A DNA stretch of 64,000 nucleotides from JAJDXW01 sp965202895 (GCA_965202895.1 OZ241901.1:2728001-2792000); one strand, 5' to 3'; positions 46,015 through 55,201 are shown, counted from the stretch's first letter. A program made the numbers and translations. Notes: a model not told the origin generated them from the sequence alone.

Positions 46015-46090
46015 TGGCGCTCCCTAGGGGACTCGAACCCCTGTCTACGCCGTGAGAGGGCGGTATCCTGGACCACTAGACGAAGGGAGC
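46015..46090 (-). tRNA. tRNA-Glu (anticodon CTC), CCA encoded
   Basis: The reverse complement reads GCTCCCTTCGTCTAGTGG at its 5' end and closes with AGGGAGC, G and an encoded CCA, so the seven-base acceptor stem pairs fully. The T arm has GGTTCGAGTCCC and the anticodon loop is CTCTCAC, giving CTC. Size is 76 nucleotides. Confidence 0.95.
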
Positions 46091-46282
46091 GGTTCGGCGG
46101 GATCGGGCTTCGTGCACCCGCTCCCGCCGCGCGGATGATACCATCGCGCTCCGAGATGATCCTCGACCGTCGCGATATCGCCCTCGACATGGCGTCACGT
46201 CTTCGCTTCCCGGCCCGGGACGTCCGCCGCGCGGCCCGAAGTCCGGGTTCGACGAGCCGGTCCGGTTTTCCCCAGGTGTCCA

Positions 46283-47569
46283 TTGCAGCTTCCTCGCCCT
46301 GACGATCTCGTCCCCGACGTGGCGCCGGCATCGGAGCACGGCATCTCCCCCGGCCGGATCGACCGGAACGTCCGGCAGATCCTCGCTCGACTCGACGAGG
46401 CGGGGTTCGAGGCGTACCTGGTCGGCGGCTGCGTCCGCGACCTCCTCCTCGGACGGGCGCCGAAGGACTTCGACGTCGCGACCGCCGCGCGCCCCGACGA
46501 GGTGCGGTCCCTCTTTCCCCGGTCCCGCCTCATCGGACGGCGCTTTCGCCTCGCCCACGTGCGAGCGGGGCGCGAGGTCTTCGAGGTGGCGACGTTTCGC
46601 GCGGGCCACGAAGCGGGCGCCGCCGGCCCCGAGGGGATGCTCCTCCACGACAACGTCTACGGTAGCCGGGAAGAAGATGCGGTGCGCCGGGACTTCACCG
46701 TCAACGCCCTCTACTACGACGACCGCGACGGATCGGTCCTCGACTTCACGGGGGGGATGGCGGACCTCGACGCGGGGCTCATCCGCGCCATCGGCGATCC
46801 GGCCGTCCGGTACCGCGAGGATCCCGTGCGAATGCTCCGGGCGGTCCGTTTCGCGGCGAAGCTCGGGTTCCGGGTCGAGGAGCGGACGGAGGCCCCGATC
46901 TTCGACCTCGCGCCGCTGCTCGAGGGGGTTCCCGCCGCCCGCCTGTTCGAGGAGGTCCTGAAGCTGTTCCAGGGCGGGCACGCCCGGGAGTCCCTGCGCG
47001 GGATCGACCGCTACGATCTGCTTCCGCTTCTCTATCCCGAGACCGCGGAGTCGGTGCGCCGCGACCCCCGGTGGCGGACGCTCCTCGAACGGGCGCTCGT
47101 CAATACGGACCGGCGAATCGCCGGGAACCTGCCGGTCAGCCCCGGATTCCTGGTCGCCGCCCTCATGTGGGGTCCGGTCCGGGACCGTGTGGAGACCTTC
47201 CGCGAGGCGGGCCGGGCGCGAAGCCGGGGCGATGCCCTCGCGGCCGCCGCCGACGAGGCCATCGCGGTGCAGGCGAAGCGGACCAGCATGCCGCGCCGGT
47301 TCAGCGCCATGGCGCGCGACATCTGGACGATGCAGCCGCGCCTCGAGAACCGCCGCCCGCGGCGGGTGGACGTGACCATCGCCCACCCCCGGTTCCGGGC
47401 CGCGTACGACTTCCTCTGCCTGCGCGCGGAGGCCGGAGAGCCGCTCCAGGAGCGCGCGGCCTGGTGGACCGAGGCCCAGGGGGATGGCGCGGGTGCGGAC
47501 CCGGCGGCCGAGCGGGTCCATCGCCGGCGGCGCCGGCGCCGCGCGCACCGCCGAAGCCGGGCGGCATGA
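46283..47569 (+). CDS. pcnB: poly(A) polymerase I (PcnB)
   Basis: PcnB adds poly(A) tails that promote RNA decay and controls plasmid copy number in E. coli. The nucleotidyltransferase signature VGGCVRDLLLGRAPKDFDVA is near residue 47 with the catalytic Asp pair in DFDVA. DDAVRRDFTVNAL-like EEDAVRRDFTVNALYY and REDPVRMLRAVRFAAKLGF follow. The Arg-rich tail RRRRRRAHRRSRAA, typical of PcnB, separates it from CCA-adding enzymes. The listed start is TTG at 46283; a GTG at 46319 is an equally good start. The stop overlaps the next gene (ATGA). Confidence 0.88.
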   Translation: MQLPRPDDLVPDVAPASEHGISPGRIDRNVRQILARLDEAGFEAYLVGGCVRDLLLGRAPKDFDVATAARPDEVRSLFPRSRLIGRRFRLAHVRAGREVFEVATFRAGHEAGAAGPEGMLLHDNVYGSREEDAVRRDFTVNALYYDDRDGSVLDFTGGMADLDAGLIRAIGDPAVRYREDPVRMLRAVRFAAKLGFRVEERTEAPIFDLAPLLEGVPAARLFEEVLKLFQGGHARESLRGIDRYDLLPLLYPETAESVRRDPRWRTLLERALVNTDRRIAGNLPVSPGFLVAALMWGPVRDRVETFREAGRARSRGDALAAAADEAIAVQAKRTSMPRRFSAMARDIWTMQPRLENRRPRRVDVTIAHPRFRAAYDFLCLRAEAGEPLQERAAWWTEAQGDGAGADPAAERVHRRRRRRRAHRRSRAA

Positions 47570-48642
47570 GGGGGGCGGTTCCGCGCGCCGCGGCCGCCGT
47601 TCTCGCCGGGTTGCTGGCCGGCGCGGCGCCCGCTTCCGCGGACTACGAGTCGGCCCGCAAGGCGTTCGAGCGAAAGGACGTCCGGTCCGGCGTCTCCGCC
47701 CTGCGGGCGGCCGCCCACGACGGCGATGCACGCGCCCGGAACCACCTCGGAACCCTGTTCGAGGACGGACGGTTCATGGCGCGGGACTTCGGCCGGGCGG
47801 TGTTCTGGTACCGGAAGTCCGCGGAACAGGGCTACCCCGAGGGCCAGCTCAACCTCGGCCGGATGTACCGGGCAGGCTTGGGGGTCGAGCGGGACGAGCG
47901 GCGGGCCGCGTACTGGTACCGGGCCGCGGCCGGGCAGGGGGCGGCGGCGGCGCAGTTCTTTCTCGGTGTGATGTACGAGTCCGGCCGGGGTGTCGAGCGG
48001 GATCCGGTGAAGTCGTGGATGTGGTTCAGCCTCGCCGCGGACCAGGGGGACGAGGACGCCCGGTTTCGACGCGACCGGCTCGCCGCGGCCCTCGGCGAGG
48101 AGGATCGGGCCAGGGCCGAGGGCGTGCTTCGCGGCTATCGGGAGGCGACGGACGGGCCCGGACCGGAGCCGGTCCCGGCGGCAGAGACCGGTTCGGGGCC
48201 GTCGGTGGCGGTGAGATCGGCCGCCGGGCAGCCGCTCCCCGCGCCGGTGGTGCGGGGAGACCCTCTCGTGTTCCGCATCCAGGGCGCGCTCATCGACCTC
48301 GGTTACGACCCGGGAGAGCGGGACGGCGACCCCGGGTCCCGCACCCGCGACGCGGTCCGGCGGTTCGAGGCCGAACACGGCTTCGGCCGGCGTGGACGCC
48401 TGGACGAGCGCACCCTTCGGCGGCTTCGCGACGCGCTCGAGTCCGGGAAGCCGGCCGCCTCCGTGGTTCGGGACATCCAGACCCGCCTGCGCCGGCTGGG
48501 CTATTCGCCCGGCACGGCCGACGGCCGGCCCGGGCCGCGCACCGCCCGCGCCGTCGAGGCGTTCCAGCGGGCGCAGGGACTCGCGGTGGACGGCCGGCTG
48601 AGCGTCGAGCTGCTGCACCTCCTTCGCGGCGCAGGGGGGTGA
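47566..48642 (+). CDS. secreted Sel1-repeat protein with two peptidoglycan-binding domains
   Basis: This 358-residue protein has a Sec signal peptide (AAAAVLAGLLAGAAPASA) to about residue 25. Residues 30-175 are Sel1/TPR-like repeats with blocks such as AVFWYRKSAEQGYPEGQLNL and AAYWYRAAAGQGAAAAQFFL. A Pro-rich linker follows. Residues about 230-290 and 300-355 are two PG_binding_1 domains with IQGALIDLGYDPGERDGDPG and IQTRLRRLGYSPGTADGRPG. A role in the envelope, scaffolding protein complexes on murein, is plausible. It overlaps the pcnB stop by four bases. I know no standard link between the two functions. Confidence 0.8.
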   Translation: MRGAVPRAAAAVLAGLLAGAAPASADYESARKAFERKDVRSGVSALRAAAHDGDARARNHLGTLFEDGRFMARDFGRAVFWYRKSAEQGYPEGQLNLGRMYRAGLGVERDERRAAYWYRAAAGQGAAAAQFFLGVMYESGRGVERDPVKSWMWFSLAADQGDEDARFRRDRLAAALGEEDRARAEGVLRGYREATDGPGPEPVPAAETGSGPSVAVRSAAGQPLPAPVVRGDPLVFRIQGALIDLGYDPGERDGDPGSRTRDAVRRFEAEHGFGRRGRLDERTLRRLRDALESGKPAASVVRDIQTRLRRLGYSPGTADGRPGPRTARAVEAFQRAQGLAVDGRLSVELLHLLRGAGG

Positions 48643-48656
48643 TTCGCCGTTCTCGT

Positions 48657-48743
48657 TGGTGCCGGAGGCGAGACTCGAACTCGCACGCCCTCGCGGACAA
48701 CAGATTTTGAGTCTGTCGTGTCTACCGATTCCACCACTCCGGC
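48657..48743 (-). tRNA. tRNA-Leu (anticodon CAA), CCA encoded
   Basis: The reverse complement begins GCCGGAG and ends CTCCGGC, A, CCA, so the acceptor stem is complete. The anticodon loop is CTCAAAA (anticodon CAA), a long variable arm is present (GTTGTCCGCGAGGGCGT), and the T loop has GTTCGAGTC. Length is 87 nucleotides, normal for a class II tRNA. Confidence 0.95.
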
Positions 48744-48752
48744 CAAGGCCGG

Positions 48753-48758
48753 ATTCTA
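48753..48758 (-). promoter_or_regulatory. possible -10 box of the tRNA-Leu gene
   Basis: On the minus strand a TAGAAT hexamer lies nine bases before the mature 5' end of the tRNA. A matching -35 is not clear. Confidence 0.35.
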
Positions 48759-48788
48759 GCGCGGGTCCGGCGCGGACGGGCGGCCGAC

Positions 48789-49808
48789 ATGCGGGTCTCG
48801 GACTTCGACTACCGGCTGCCGGACGAGCTCGTCGCCCGCTATCCGGCGGAGCCCCGCACCGCGAGCCGGCTGCTCGTGGCGGCCGGCGAAAGGCTTCGGG
48901 ACGCCCGCTTCTCCGACCTCCCGGCGTGGCTGCGTTCCGGCGATCTGCTCGTGCTGAACGATACCCGGGTCATCCGGGCGCGGCTCCCCGGACGGAAGCC
49001 GACCGGGGGGCGGGTCGAGGTGTTCGTGGAGCGCATCGAGGGCCCGAACCGGCTGCTCGCGAGGGTGCGGGCGAGCAAGGGGCTCCGGGTGCGGGGCGAG
49101 GTCGAGCTCGGCCGGGGGGCGCGCGCGGTGTGCGCCGGCCGCGCGGGAGAGTTCCATCTCCTCGACCTCGACCGGCCGGCTGCCGAGGTGCTGGAACGCC
49201 ACGGCGAGGTCCCCCTCCCTCCCTATCTCGGGCGCCCCGCCGAGCCCTCGGACGCGGCGCGCTACCAGACGGTGTACGCGAGGCGCGCGGGCGCGGTGGC
49301 CGCTCCCACCGCCGGCCTTCATTTCGATGCCGCGATGCTCGGCCGGCTCGCGGCCGCCGGGGTGGCGAACGCGGCCCTCACCCTGCACGTCGGCTCCGGC
49401 ACCTACCAGCCGATCCGGGCCGACGATCCGGACGGCCACCGGATGCACGGCGAGGTGGCGGAGGTGCCGGAACGGCTCTGCGAGGCGGTCGAGGCGGCGA
49501 AGGCCGGGGGCGGGCGGGTGGTCGCGGTCGGAACGACGTGCGTGCGGGCCCTCGAGACCGCCGCCCGCGCCGGGCGCCTCGAGCCGTGGTCGGGGACCAC
49601 GCGCCTCTTCATCCGGCCGGGCTTCGAGTTCCGCTGCGTCGACGCCCTGCTGACCAACTTCCACCAGCCCCGGTCCACCCTGCTCCTCCTCGTCGCCGCC
49701 TTCGCAGGCCGTGAACGGGTGCTCCGCGCCTACCGTCATGCCGTCGCGAAGGGATACCGGTTCCTGAGCTTCGGCGACGCGATGTTCCTGCCCGAGCGGG
49801 CGGTCTGA
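48789..49808 (+). CDS. queA: QueA, tRNA preQ1(34) S-adenosylmethionine ribosyltransferase-isomerase
   Basis: QueA uses S-adenosylmethionine to build the epoxycyclopentane ring on preQ1 in tRNA, the penultimate step to queuosine. The 339 residues start MRVSDFDYRLPDELVARYPA, as is usual. Other blocks are LLVLNDTRVIRARLPGRK, YQTVYARRAGAVAAPTAGLH, FDAAMLGRL and LTLHVGSGTYQPI, and the C-terminal FHQPRSTLLLLVAAFAG. It is 101 bases before tgt, the enzyme acting one step earlier. The ATG follows 45 bases from the tRNA-Leu gene. Confidence 0.95.
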   Translation: MRVSDFDYRLPDELVARYPAEPRTASRLLVAAGERLRDARFSDLPAWLRSGDLLVLNDTRVIRARLPGRKPTGGRVEVFVERIEGPNRLLARVRASKGLRVRGEVELGRGARAVCAGRAGEFHLLDLDRPAAEVLERHGEVPLPPYLGRPAEPSDAARYQTVYARRAGAVAAPTAGLHFDAAMLGRLAAAGVANAALTLHVGSGTYQPIRADDPDGHRMHGEVAEVPERLCEAVEAAKAGGGRVVAVGTTCVRALETAARAGRLEPWSGTTRLFIRPGFEFRCVDALLTNFHQPRSTLLLLVAAFAGRERVLRAYRHAVAKGYRFLSFGDAMFLPERAV

Positions 49809-49909
49809 ATGTACGATTTCCCGGCGCCGCCACGCTTCGCGTCCGGCGCCGGCCCCACCCGCCCGCGCGCCGGCCCCGAGGCCGGCCCCGAAACGAGGGC
49901 GAGCCGGCA

Positions 49910-51019
49910 ATGAAGGAGAACCGCTTCCGCGTCCTCGCGCGGGACGGAAACGCGCGGTGCGGCGAGCTCCGGCTCGGCGAGCGCCGCGTGGAGACCCCGG
50001 CGTTCATGCCCGTCGGGACCCGCGCTGCCGTGCGCGCGGTGGACCCCGCGGAGCTCCGGGCGAGCGGAACGCGGATCATCGTCGCCAACACCTTCCACCT
50101 GATGCTGCGCCCCGGCAGCGAGCTGGTGCGCGCCCACGGGGGCCTGCACCGCATGATGGCCTGGGACGGTGCGATCCTCACCGACTCGGGCGGGTTCCAG
50201 GTCTTCAGCCTGGGGGGGCGGGTACGCGAGGAAGGGGCGGACCTGCGTTCGCCCTACGACGGCTCCGCGGTCCGCCTCGACCCCGAGCGTTCGATCCGGG
50301 TCCAGCGCGCGCTCGGCTCCGACGTGGTGATGGTGTTCGACGAGTGCACCGGGTGGCCGGTCGAGCGGGCCGCGGCGGCGGAATCCATGCGCCGCTCCCT
50401 CCGGTGGGCGGACCGGTCGCGCGCGGCCCACGGGGACGGCCCGGCCGCCCTCTTCGGCATCGTGCAGGGGGGGACGTGGCCGGACCTTCGCGCCGAGTCG
50501 GTCGAGGGCCTTCGCGCCATCGGGTTCGACGGCTACGCGATCGGCGGGCTCGCGGTGGGCGAGCCGATGGAGCAACGGCTCGAGGTGCTCGACCGGCTGC
50601 TGCCCGACATGCCCCGCGGCGCGCCCCGCTACCTCATGGGGGTGGGTACCCCGGAGGACGTCGTGGAGGCGGTCCGGCGGGGGGTGGACCTCTTCGACTG
50701 CGTGCTTCCGACCCGGAACGCGCGCAACGGTCACCTCTTCGTCCGGGATGGGGTCCTGCGCATCCGCAACCGCCGCTACCGCGACGACGTGCGGCCGATC
50801 GATCCCGGCTGCGGATGCCCCGCCTGCGTGCGCTTCTCCCGGGCCTACCTGCACCATCTCGACCGGTGCGGGGAGATCCTGGGCGCGCGCCTCGCCACCC
50901 TCCACAACCTCCACCACTACCAGAGGCTGATGGCGGGCCTGCGCGAGGCGATCCGGGCCGGCGCGCTCGCGCGGTTCCGGCGGGATTTCCGGGCGGAGCG
51001 GGGCCTCCCTGTGGCATAA
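49910..51019 (+). CDS. tgt: Tgt, tRNA-guanine(34) transglycosylase
   Basis: Tgt swaps guanine at the wobble position for preQ1. It has 369 residues, the usual length. Active-site Asp in TDSGGFQVFSLG near residue 90, GGLAVGEP near 215 and the nucleophile Asp in DCVLPTRNARNGHLF near 265 are visible. Zinc ligands are in CGCPACVRFSRAYLHH near 303. A start codon ATG at 49910 follows AATGAAGG-like sequence. It precedes yajC-secDF, the common order in gammaproteobacteria. Confidence 0.95.
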   Translation: MKENRFRVLARDGNARCGELRLGERRVETPAFMPVGTRAAVRAVDPAELRASGTRIIVANTFHLMLRPGSELVRAHGGLHRMMAWDGAILTDSGGFQVFSLGGRVREEGADLRSPYDGSAVRLDPERSIRVQRALGSDVVMVFDECTGWPVERAAAAESMRRSLRWADRSRAAHGDGPAALFGIVQGGTWPDLRAESVEGLRAIGFDGYAIGGLAVGEPMEQRLEVLDRLLPDMPRGAPRYLMGVGTPEDVVEAVRRGVDLFDCVLPTRNARNGHLFVRDGVLRIRNRRYRDDVRPIDPGCGCPACVRFSRAYLHHLDRCGEILGARLATLHNLHHYQRLMAGLREAIRAGALARFRRDFRAERGLPVA

Positions 51020-51038
51020 TTCCGGCTCTTCGCCGGAA
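51012..51038 (+). promoter_or_regulatory. extended -10 (TGGCATAAT) and hairpin before yajC
   Basis: TGGCATAAT at 51012-51020 fits an extended -10 element and starts inside the tgt stop region. TTCCGGC, a TCTTC loop and GCCGGAA follow at 51020-51038, a seven-base stem. The pair could give yajC-secDF its own promoter, or the hairpin may be a transcript end without a T-run. Confidence 0.4.
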
Positions 51039-51069
51039 CCCATCCACATCCAGAAGGGCCGTTTCTTTC

Positions 51070-51402
51070 ATGAACCTCTTCATCGAAAACGCCTACGCGC
51101 AGGCTGGCGGGGAAGGCGGTGCGGGCAGCATGCTCACGACCTTCGTGCCCCTCATCCTCATCTTCGTGGTGTTCTGGTTCCTGCTGATCCGGCCCCAGCA
51201 GAAGAAGGCGAAGGAGCACCGGGCCATGGTGGGCGCCCTCGCCAAGGGCGACGAGGTGGTGACCAACGGCGGCCTGCTCGGCCGGATCACCGCGGTCGGC
51301 GACGCCTTCGTCACGGTGGAGGTGGCCGAGGGAATGGAAGTGCGCGTGCAGCGCTCGGCGGTCTCGAACCTCATGCCGAAGGGGACCATCAAGTCGGCCT
51401 GA
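51070..51402 (+). CDS. yajC: YajC, Sec translocase accessory subunit
   Basis: YajC associates with SecDF in the inner membrane. This 110-residue protein has one membrane helix (FVPLILIFVVFWFLLIRPQQ) then the basic KKAKEHRAMVGALAKGDEVV domain. The start ATG at 51070 is right for the family. SecD starts 29 bases after the stop, so the three genes form an operon. Confidence 0.95.
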   Translation: MNLFIENAYAQAGGEGGAGSMLTTFVPLILIFVVFWFLLIRPQQKKAKEHRAMVGALAKGDEVVTNGGLLGRITAVGDAFVTVEVAEGMEVRVQRSAVSNLMPKGTIKSA

Positions 51403-51430
51403 GTACTGGGTCCTCGCCGAGCCTCGGGTC

Positions 51431-53290
51431 ATGTCCAACCGCTACCCGCTCTGGAAGCACCTCCTCATCGTGGCCGTGCTGGCCGCGGGGGTCATCTTCG
51501 GGTTGCCGAACGTGTTCGGCGAAGACCCCGCGGTGCAGATCTCCGGTGAGCGCGGGGTGACGATCGACGCCGCCCTCGCCGCCCGGGTGGCCGGCGCCCT
51601 CGAGGCGGGGGAGGTTCCCGCCCGTACGGTGACCCTCGACGAAGGCCGGCTCCTCGCCCGTTTCGAGGACACCGAAACCCAGCTCAGGGCGCAGGACCTC
51701 CTGCGCGCCCACCTCGGCCCCGGCTACGTCGTGGCCCTCAACCTGGCTCCCGCCATGCCGCGATGGCTCGCCGCCACCGGCCTCCTGCCGATGTACCTCG
51801 GCCTCGACCTCCGCGGAGGGGTCCACTTCCTCATGGAGGTCGACATGCCGGCCGCGGTGGCCCAGGCCGAGGAGCGGTACACCGGCGACGTGCGCACGCT
51901 CCTGCGCGAAGCCCGGGTGCGGTACCGCTCGGTGGCCCGCGGCCCGGAGGGGGGGGTCCGGGTGCGGCTTCGCACGGCGCAGGCGCGGGACGAGGCGGGC
52001 CGGCGCATCGGCCGCGAGTTCCCGGATCTCACCGTGACCGGGGAGGACCTCGGGGAGGACTTCCGGCTCCACCTCGCGCTGAGCGAGGAGGCGGTGGAAG
52101 CCACCCGGGAGTTCGCCCTCCAGCAGAACGTGACCACACTTCGCAACCGGGTCGACGAGCTCGGGGTAGCCGAGCCCGTCATCCAGCGCCAGGGGGACCG
52201 CCGCATCGTGGTGCAGCTCCCCGGGGTCCAGGACACCGCGCGCGCGAAGGACATCCTCGGGGCCACGGCCACCCTCGAGTTCCGGATGGTGGACGAGGAG
52301 CACCCGGTCGCCGATGCCCTCGACGGCCGGGTTCCCGCCGGGTCACGCCTCTACCACGAGCGCAACGGCCGTCCGGTGCTGCTCTACCGGCAGCTCATGC
52401 TGACCGGTGATTCCATCATCGACGCCGCCTCCGGGATCGATCAGCAGACCGGCTCCCCCGCGGTGTTCATCACCCTCGACGGGAAGGGGGCGCGGCTCTT
52501 CTCCGAACGCACGAAGGACAAGATCGGCCGCAGCATGGCGGTGGTGTTCATCGAGAACAAGACCGACGTCCGGCGGGTCGACGGCCGCGACGTGCGGAGC
52601 CGGCGCACGATCGAGGAGGTCATCAACATCGCGGTCATCCGCGACCGGCTCGGCAAACGCTTCCAGATCACCGGACTCGACAACACCGCGGAGGCGCGCG
52701 ACCTCGCGCTGCTACTGCGCGCCGGCGCGCTGGCCGCGCCGATCGAGATCATCGAGGAGCGCACGGTGGGGCCGAGCCTCGGCCAGGACAACATCGACCA
52801 GGGGCTGCGTTCGGTGATCATCGGCTTCTGCCTGGTGCTCGGGTTCATGGCGTTCTGGTACCGGCGCTTCGGGCTCGTCGCGAACCTCGCCCTCGCGGCC
52901 AACCTGGTGCTCATCGTCGCCGTCCTGTCCATGCTCCAGGCCACCCTCACCCTCCCCGGGATCGCGGGCATCGTGCTCACGGTGGGCATGGCGGTGGATG
53001 CGAACGTCCTCATCTTCGAGCGGATCCGCGAGGAGCTCCGCAACCGGAACACCCCCCAGGCGAGCATCCAGTCGGGCTACCAGAAGGCGTTCTCCACCAT
53101 CCTCGACGCCAACGTCACGACCCTCATCGCGGCCGTGGTGCTGTTCGGATTCGGCACCGGTCCCATCAAGGGCTTCGCGATCACGCTGTCCATCGGCATC
53201 GTCACCTCCATGTTCACCGCGATCATGGGCACCCGCGCGGTGGTCGGCCTCATGTACGGCGGGCGCCGCGTGCCGGCGCTGTCCATCTGA
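51431..53290 (+). CDS. secD: SecD, protein translocase subunit
   Basis: SecD with SecF uses the proton gradient to pull exported proteins across the inner membrane. The 619 residues have a first helix, the periplasmic P1 head with GLDLRGGVHFLMEVDMPA near residue 118, then five helices at the C-terminus. Conserved motifs are TLRNRVDELGVAEPVIQRQG near 235 and TVGMAVDANVLIFERIREEL near 515. It is 29 bases after yajC and 26 bases before secF. Confidence 0.95.
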   Translation: MSNRYPLWKHLLIVAVLAAGVIFGLPNVFGEDPAVQISGERGVTIDAALAARVAGALEAGEVPARTVTLDEGRLLARFEDTETQLRAQDLLRAHLGPGYVVALNLAPAMPRWLAATGLLPMYLGLDLRGGVHFLMEVDMPAAVAQAEERYTGDVRTLLREARVRYRSVARGPEGGVRVRLRTAQARDEAGRRIGREFPDLTVTGEDLGEDFRLHLALSEEAVEATREFALQQNVTTLRNRVDELGVAEPVIQRQGDRRIVVQLPGVQDTARAKDILGATATLEFRMVDEEHPVADALDGRVPAGSRLYHERNGRPVLLYRQLMLTGDSIIDAASGIDQQTGSPAVFITLDGKGARLFSERTKDKIGRSMAVVFIENKTDVRRVDGRDVRSRRTIEEVINIAVIRDRLGKRFQITGLDNTAEARDLALLLRAGALAAPIEIIEERTVGPSLGQDNIDQGLRSVIIGFCLVLGFMAFWYRRFGLVANLALAANLVLIVAVLSMLQATLTLPGIAGIVLTVGMAVDANVLIFERIREELRNRNTPQASIQSGYQKAFSTILDANVTTLIAAVVLFGFGTGPIKGFAITLSIGIVTSMFTAIMGTRAVVGLMYGGRRVPALSI

Positions 53291-53315
53291 TCCGGTCCTG
53301 ATCCGGTTCGGGCCC

Positions 53316-54263
53316 GTGCGCGACCTCTTCAACCGCCTTCCCGCTCTCGACTTCCTCGGGCGCCGCCGCGCCGCGCTGTACCTCTCGGCCGGGCTGCTCG
53401 CGGTATCGGTCCTTTCGCTCGCGGTGCGCGGCCTCGACTTCGGGATCGACTTCACCGGCGGCACCCTGATCGAAGTCGGCTACTCCGCGCCCGCGGAGCT
53501 CGACCCGATCCGCGGCGCGCTGGCCGGCGCGGGCTTCGAGGAAGCGGAGGTCCAGCACTTCGGCACGGCGCGCGACGTGCTGGTGCGGATCGCGCCCCGC
53601 GAAGGGCTCACCCGGGCCGAGCTCAGTACCCGGATCCTTCGCGTGCTCCAGGAGGACGAGGAGGTCGCCCTTCGCCGGGTGGAGTTCGTCGGGCCCCAGG
53701 TGGGGGAAGAGCTGACCGAGGACGGCGGGCTCGCCATGCTCATCGCGCTGTTCGGGATCCTCGTCTACGTCTGGCTGCGGTTCGAGTACCGGTTCGCGAT
53801 CGGCGCGATCGCCGCGCTCGTGCACGACGTGCTCCTCACCCTCGGTTTCTTCTCGGTGCTGGGGCTGGAGTTCGACCTCACGGTGCTCGCGGCGGTGCTC
53901 GCGGTCATCGGCTACTCGCTCAACGACACCATCGTGGTCTTCGACCGGGTCCGGGAGAATTTCCGGCGGGTGCGCCGGGGGAGCACGGAGGAGGTCATGA
54001 ACCGCTCCCTCAACCAGACCCTCTCGCGGACGTTGATGACCTCGCTGACGACCCTGCTCGTGCTCGCCGCGCTGTTCGTGCTCGGCGGAGAGCTCATCCG
54101 CGGGTTCGCGACCGCCCTCATCGTCGGGGTGATCATCGGCACCTATTCGTCGATCTACGTCGCGAGCGTCGCCGCCCTCGCCCTCGGGGTGAGCCGCGCG
54201 GACCTCCTTCCGGTCAAGAAGGAAGGAGCGGACGACCCGGCGGATCCCTCGAGGCTGCCGTGA
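53316..54263 (+). CDS. secF: SecF, protein translocase subunit
   Basis: SecF is the partner of SecD. From the GTG at 53316 it is 315 residues with six membrane helices. The conserved DFGIDFTGGTLIEV is near residue 43 and VIGYSLNDTIVVFDRVRENF near 200. No in-frame ATG is close; GTG is the best start because the first helix begins about 20 residues later. It completes yajC-secD-secF. Confidence 0.92.
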   Translation: MRDLFNRLPALDFLGRRRAALYLSAGLLAVSVLSLAVRGLDFGIDFTGGTLIEVGYSAPAELDPIRGALAGAGFEEAEVQHFGTARDVLVRIAPREGLTRAELSTRILRVLQEDEEVALRRVEFVGPQVGEELTEDGGLAMLIALFGILVYVWLRFEYRFAIGAIAALVHDVLLTLGFFSVLGLEFDLTVLAAVLAVIGYSLNDTIVVFDRVRENFRRVRRGSTEEVMNRSLNQTLSRTLMTSLTTLLVLAALFVLGGELIRGFATALIVGVIIGTYSSIYVASVAALALGVSRADLLPVKKEGADDPADPSRLP

Positions 54264-54317
54264 GACCGCTCCCCATCCGCCGCGAACGGAGCGCCCGGCC
54301 CGGCGCGCGGTCGGGCC

Positions 54318-54431
54318 ATGGCCGCTGAGCCGGCTCCCGCAGCGCCGCCCGCGGCTCCCGAGCCCCTGGTCGTCGTCGAAGGGCTCGCCTTCCACCGGGG
54401 GCCGCGGTCCGTCTTCGATTCCTCGACATGA
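54318..54431 (+). pseudogene. mlaF: N-terminal piece of mlaF, out of frame with the rest
   Basis: From the ATG at 54318 the translation is an Ala/Pro-rich leader, then LVVVEGLAFHRGPRSVFD, the usual first strand of MlaF, and a TGA at 54429. The next residues expected (a short turn, then LDMTMAKG) are encoded in the neighbouring frame. One base is missing between GAT and CTCGAC near 54418-54422. Confidence 0.7.
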
Positions 54432-55201
54432 CCATGGCGAAGGGCGAGATCACCGCGGTGCTCGGTCCGAGCGGGGCGGGCAAGACGACCCTGCTCAAGC
54501 TCATCGGCGGGGAGCTCCGGCCGGACGGCGGGCGCGTGCTGGTCGGCGGGAAGGACGTCCACCGCCTCCCGCGCTCCGGTCTCTACGCGCTGCGCAAGCG
54601 GATGGGAGTCCTCTTCCAGGCCGGCGCCCTGTTCACCGACCTCGACGTCTACGAGAACGTCGCGTTCCCTCTCCGGGAGCACACCCGGCTGTCCGAGGAG
54701 ACGATCCGCGACGTGGTGCTGCTCAAGCTCGAGGCGGTGGGGCTGCGCAACGCCCGAGGTCTCCAGCCGCGCGAGCTCTCCGGGGGAATGGCGCGCCGCG
54801 TCGCGCTCGCCCGCGCCATCGCACTCGATCCGGAGATCGTCCTGTACGACGAGCCGCTGGCCGGCCAGGACCCGATCTCGGCCGGCGTGCTGGTGGCCCT
54901 CATCCGGCAGCTCAACGACGCGCTCGGTCTCACCAGCATCGTGGTGACCCACGACGTCGAGGAGATCTCCGCGATCGCGGATCGGATGCACGTCCTGTCC
55001 GGCGGGAGGTGCATCGCGGCCGGCGCGTCGGCGGAGGTCCGCGCGTCCGGCGAGCCCGCCGTCCGGCAGTTCATGCAGGGCCTCCCGGACGGCCCGGTGG
55101 CGTTCCACTTCCCGGGCCCCCCGATCGCGGAGGACCTGCTGGGGGGCGCCGCGGGCGCCGCGGGCGCCGGGGGCGGCCGCCGCGCCGCGCCGCGCGCCTG
55201 A
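54428..55201 (+). CDS. mlaF: MlaF, phospholipid ABC transporter ATP-binding protein
   Basis: MlaF powers the Mla system that keeps phospholipids out of the outer leaflet of the outer membrane. Walker A GPSGAGKTT is near residue 13 of this frame, the Q-loop in GVLFQAGALFTDLDVYENV, signature ELSGGMARRVALARAI and Walker B IVLYDEPLAGQDP. The first strand of the domain is in another frame upstream (see 54318). Either the protein starts at ATG 54428 and lacks about 35 residues, or the sequence has a one-base error, which seems more likely in a conserved locus. The end is Gly/Ala-rich. Confidence 0.88.
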   Translation: MTMAKGEITAVLGPSGAGKTTLLKLIGGELRPDGGRVLVGGKDVHRLPRSGLYALRKRMGVLFQAGALFTDLDVYENVAFPLREHTRLSEETIRDVVLLKLEAVGLRNARGLQPRELSGGMARRVALARAIALDPEIVLYDEPLAGQDPISAGVLVALIRQLNDALGLTSIVVTHDVEEISAIADRMHVLSGGRCIAAGASAEVRASGEPAVRQFMQGLPDGPVAFHFPGPPIAEDLLGGAAGAAGAGGGRRAAPRA

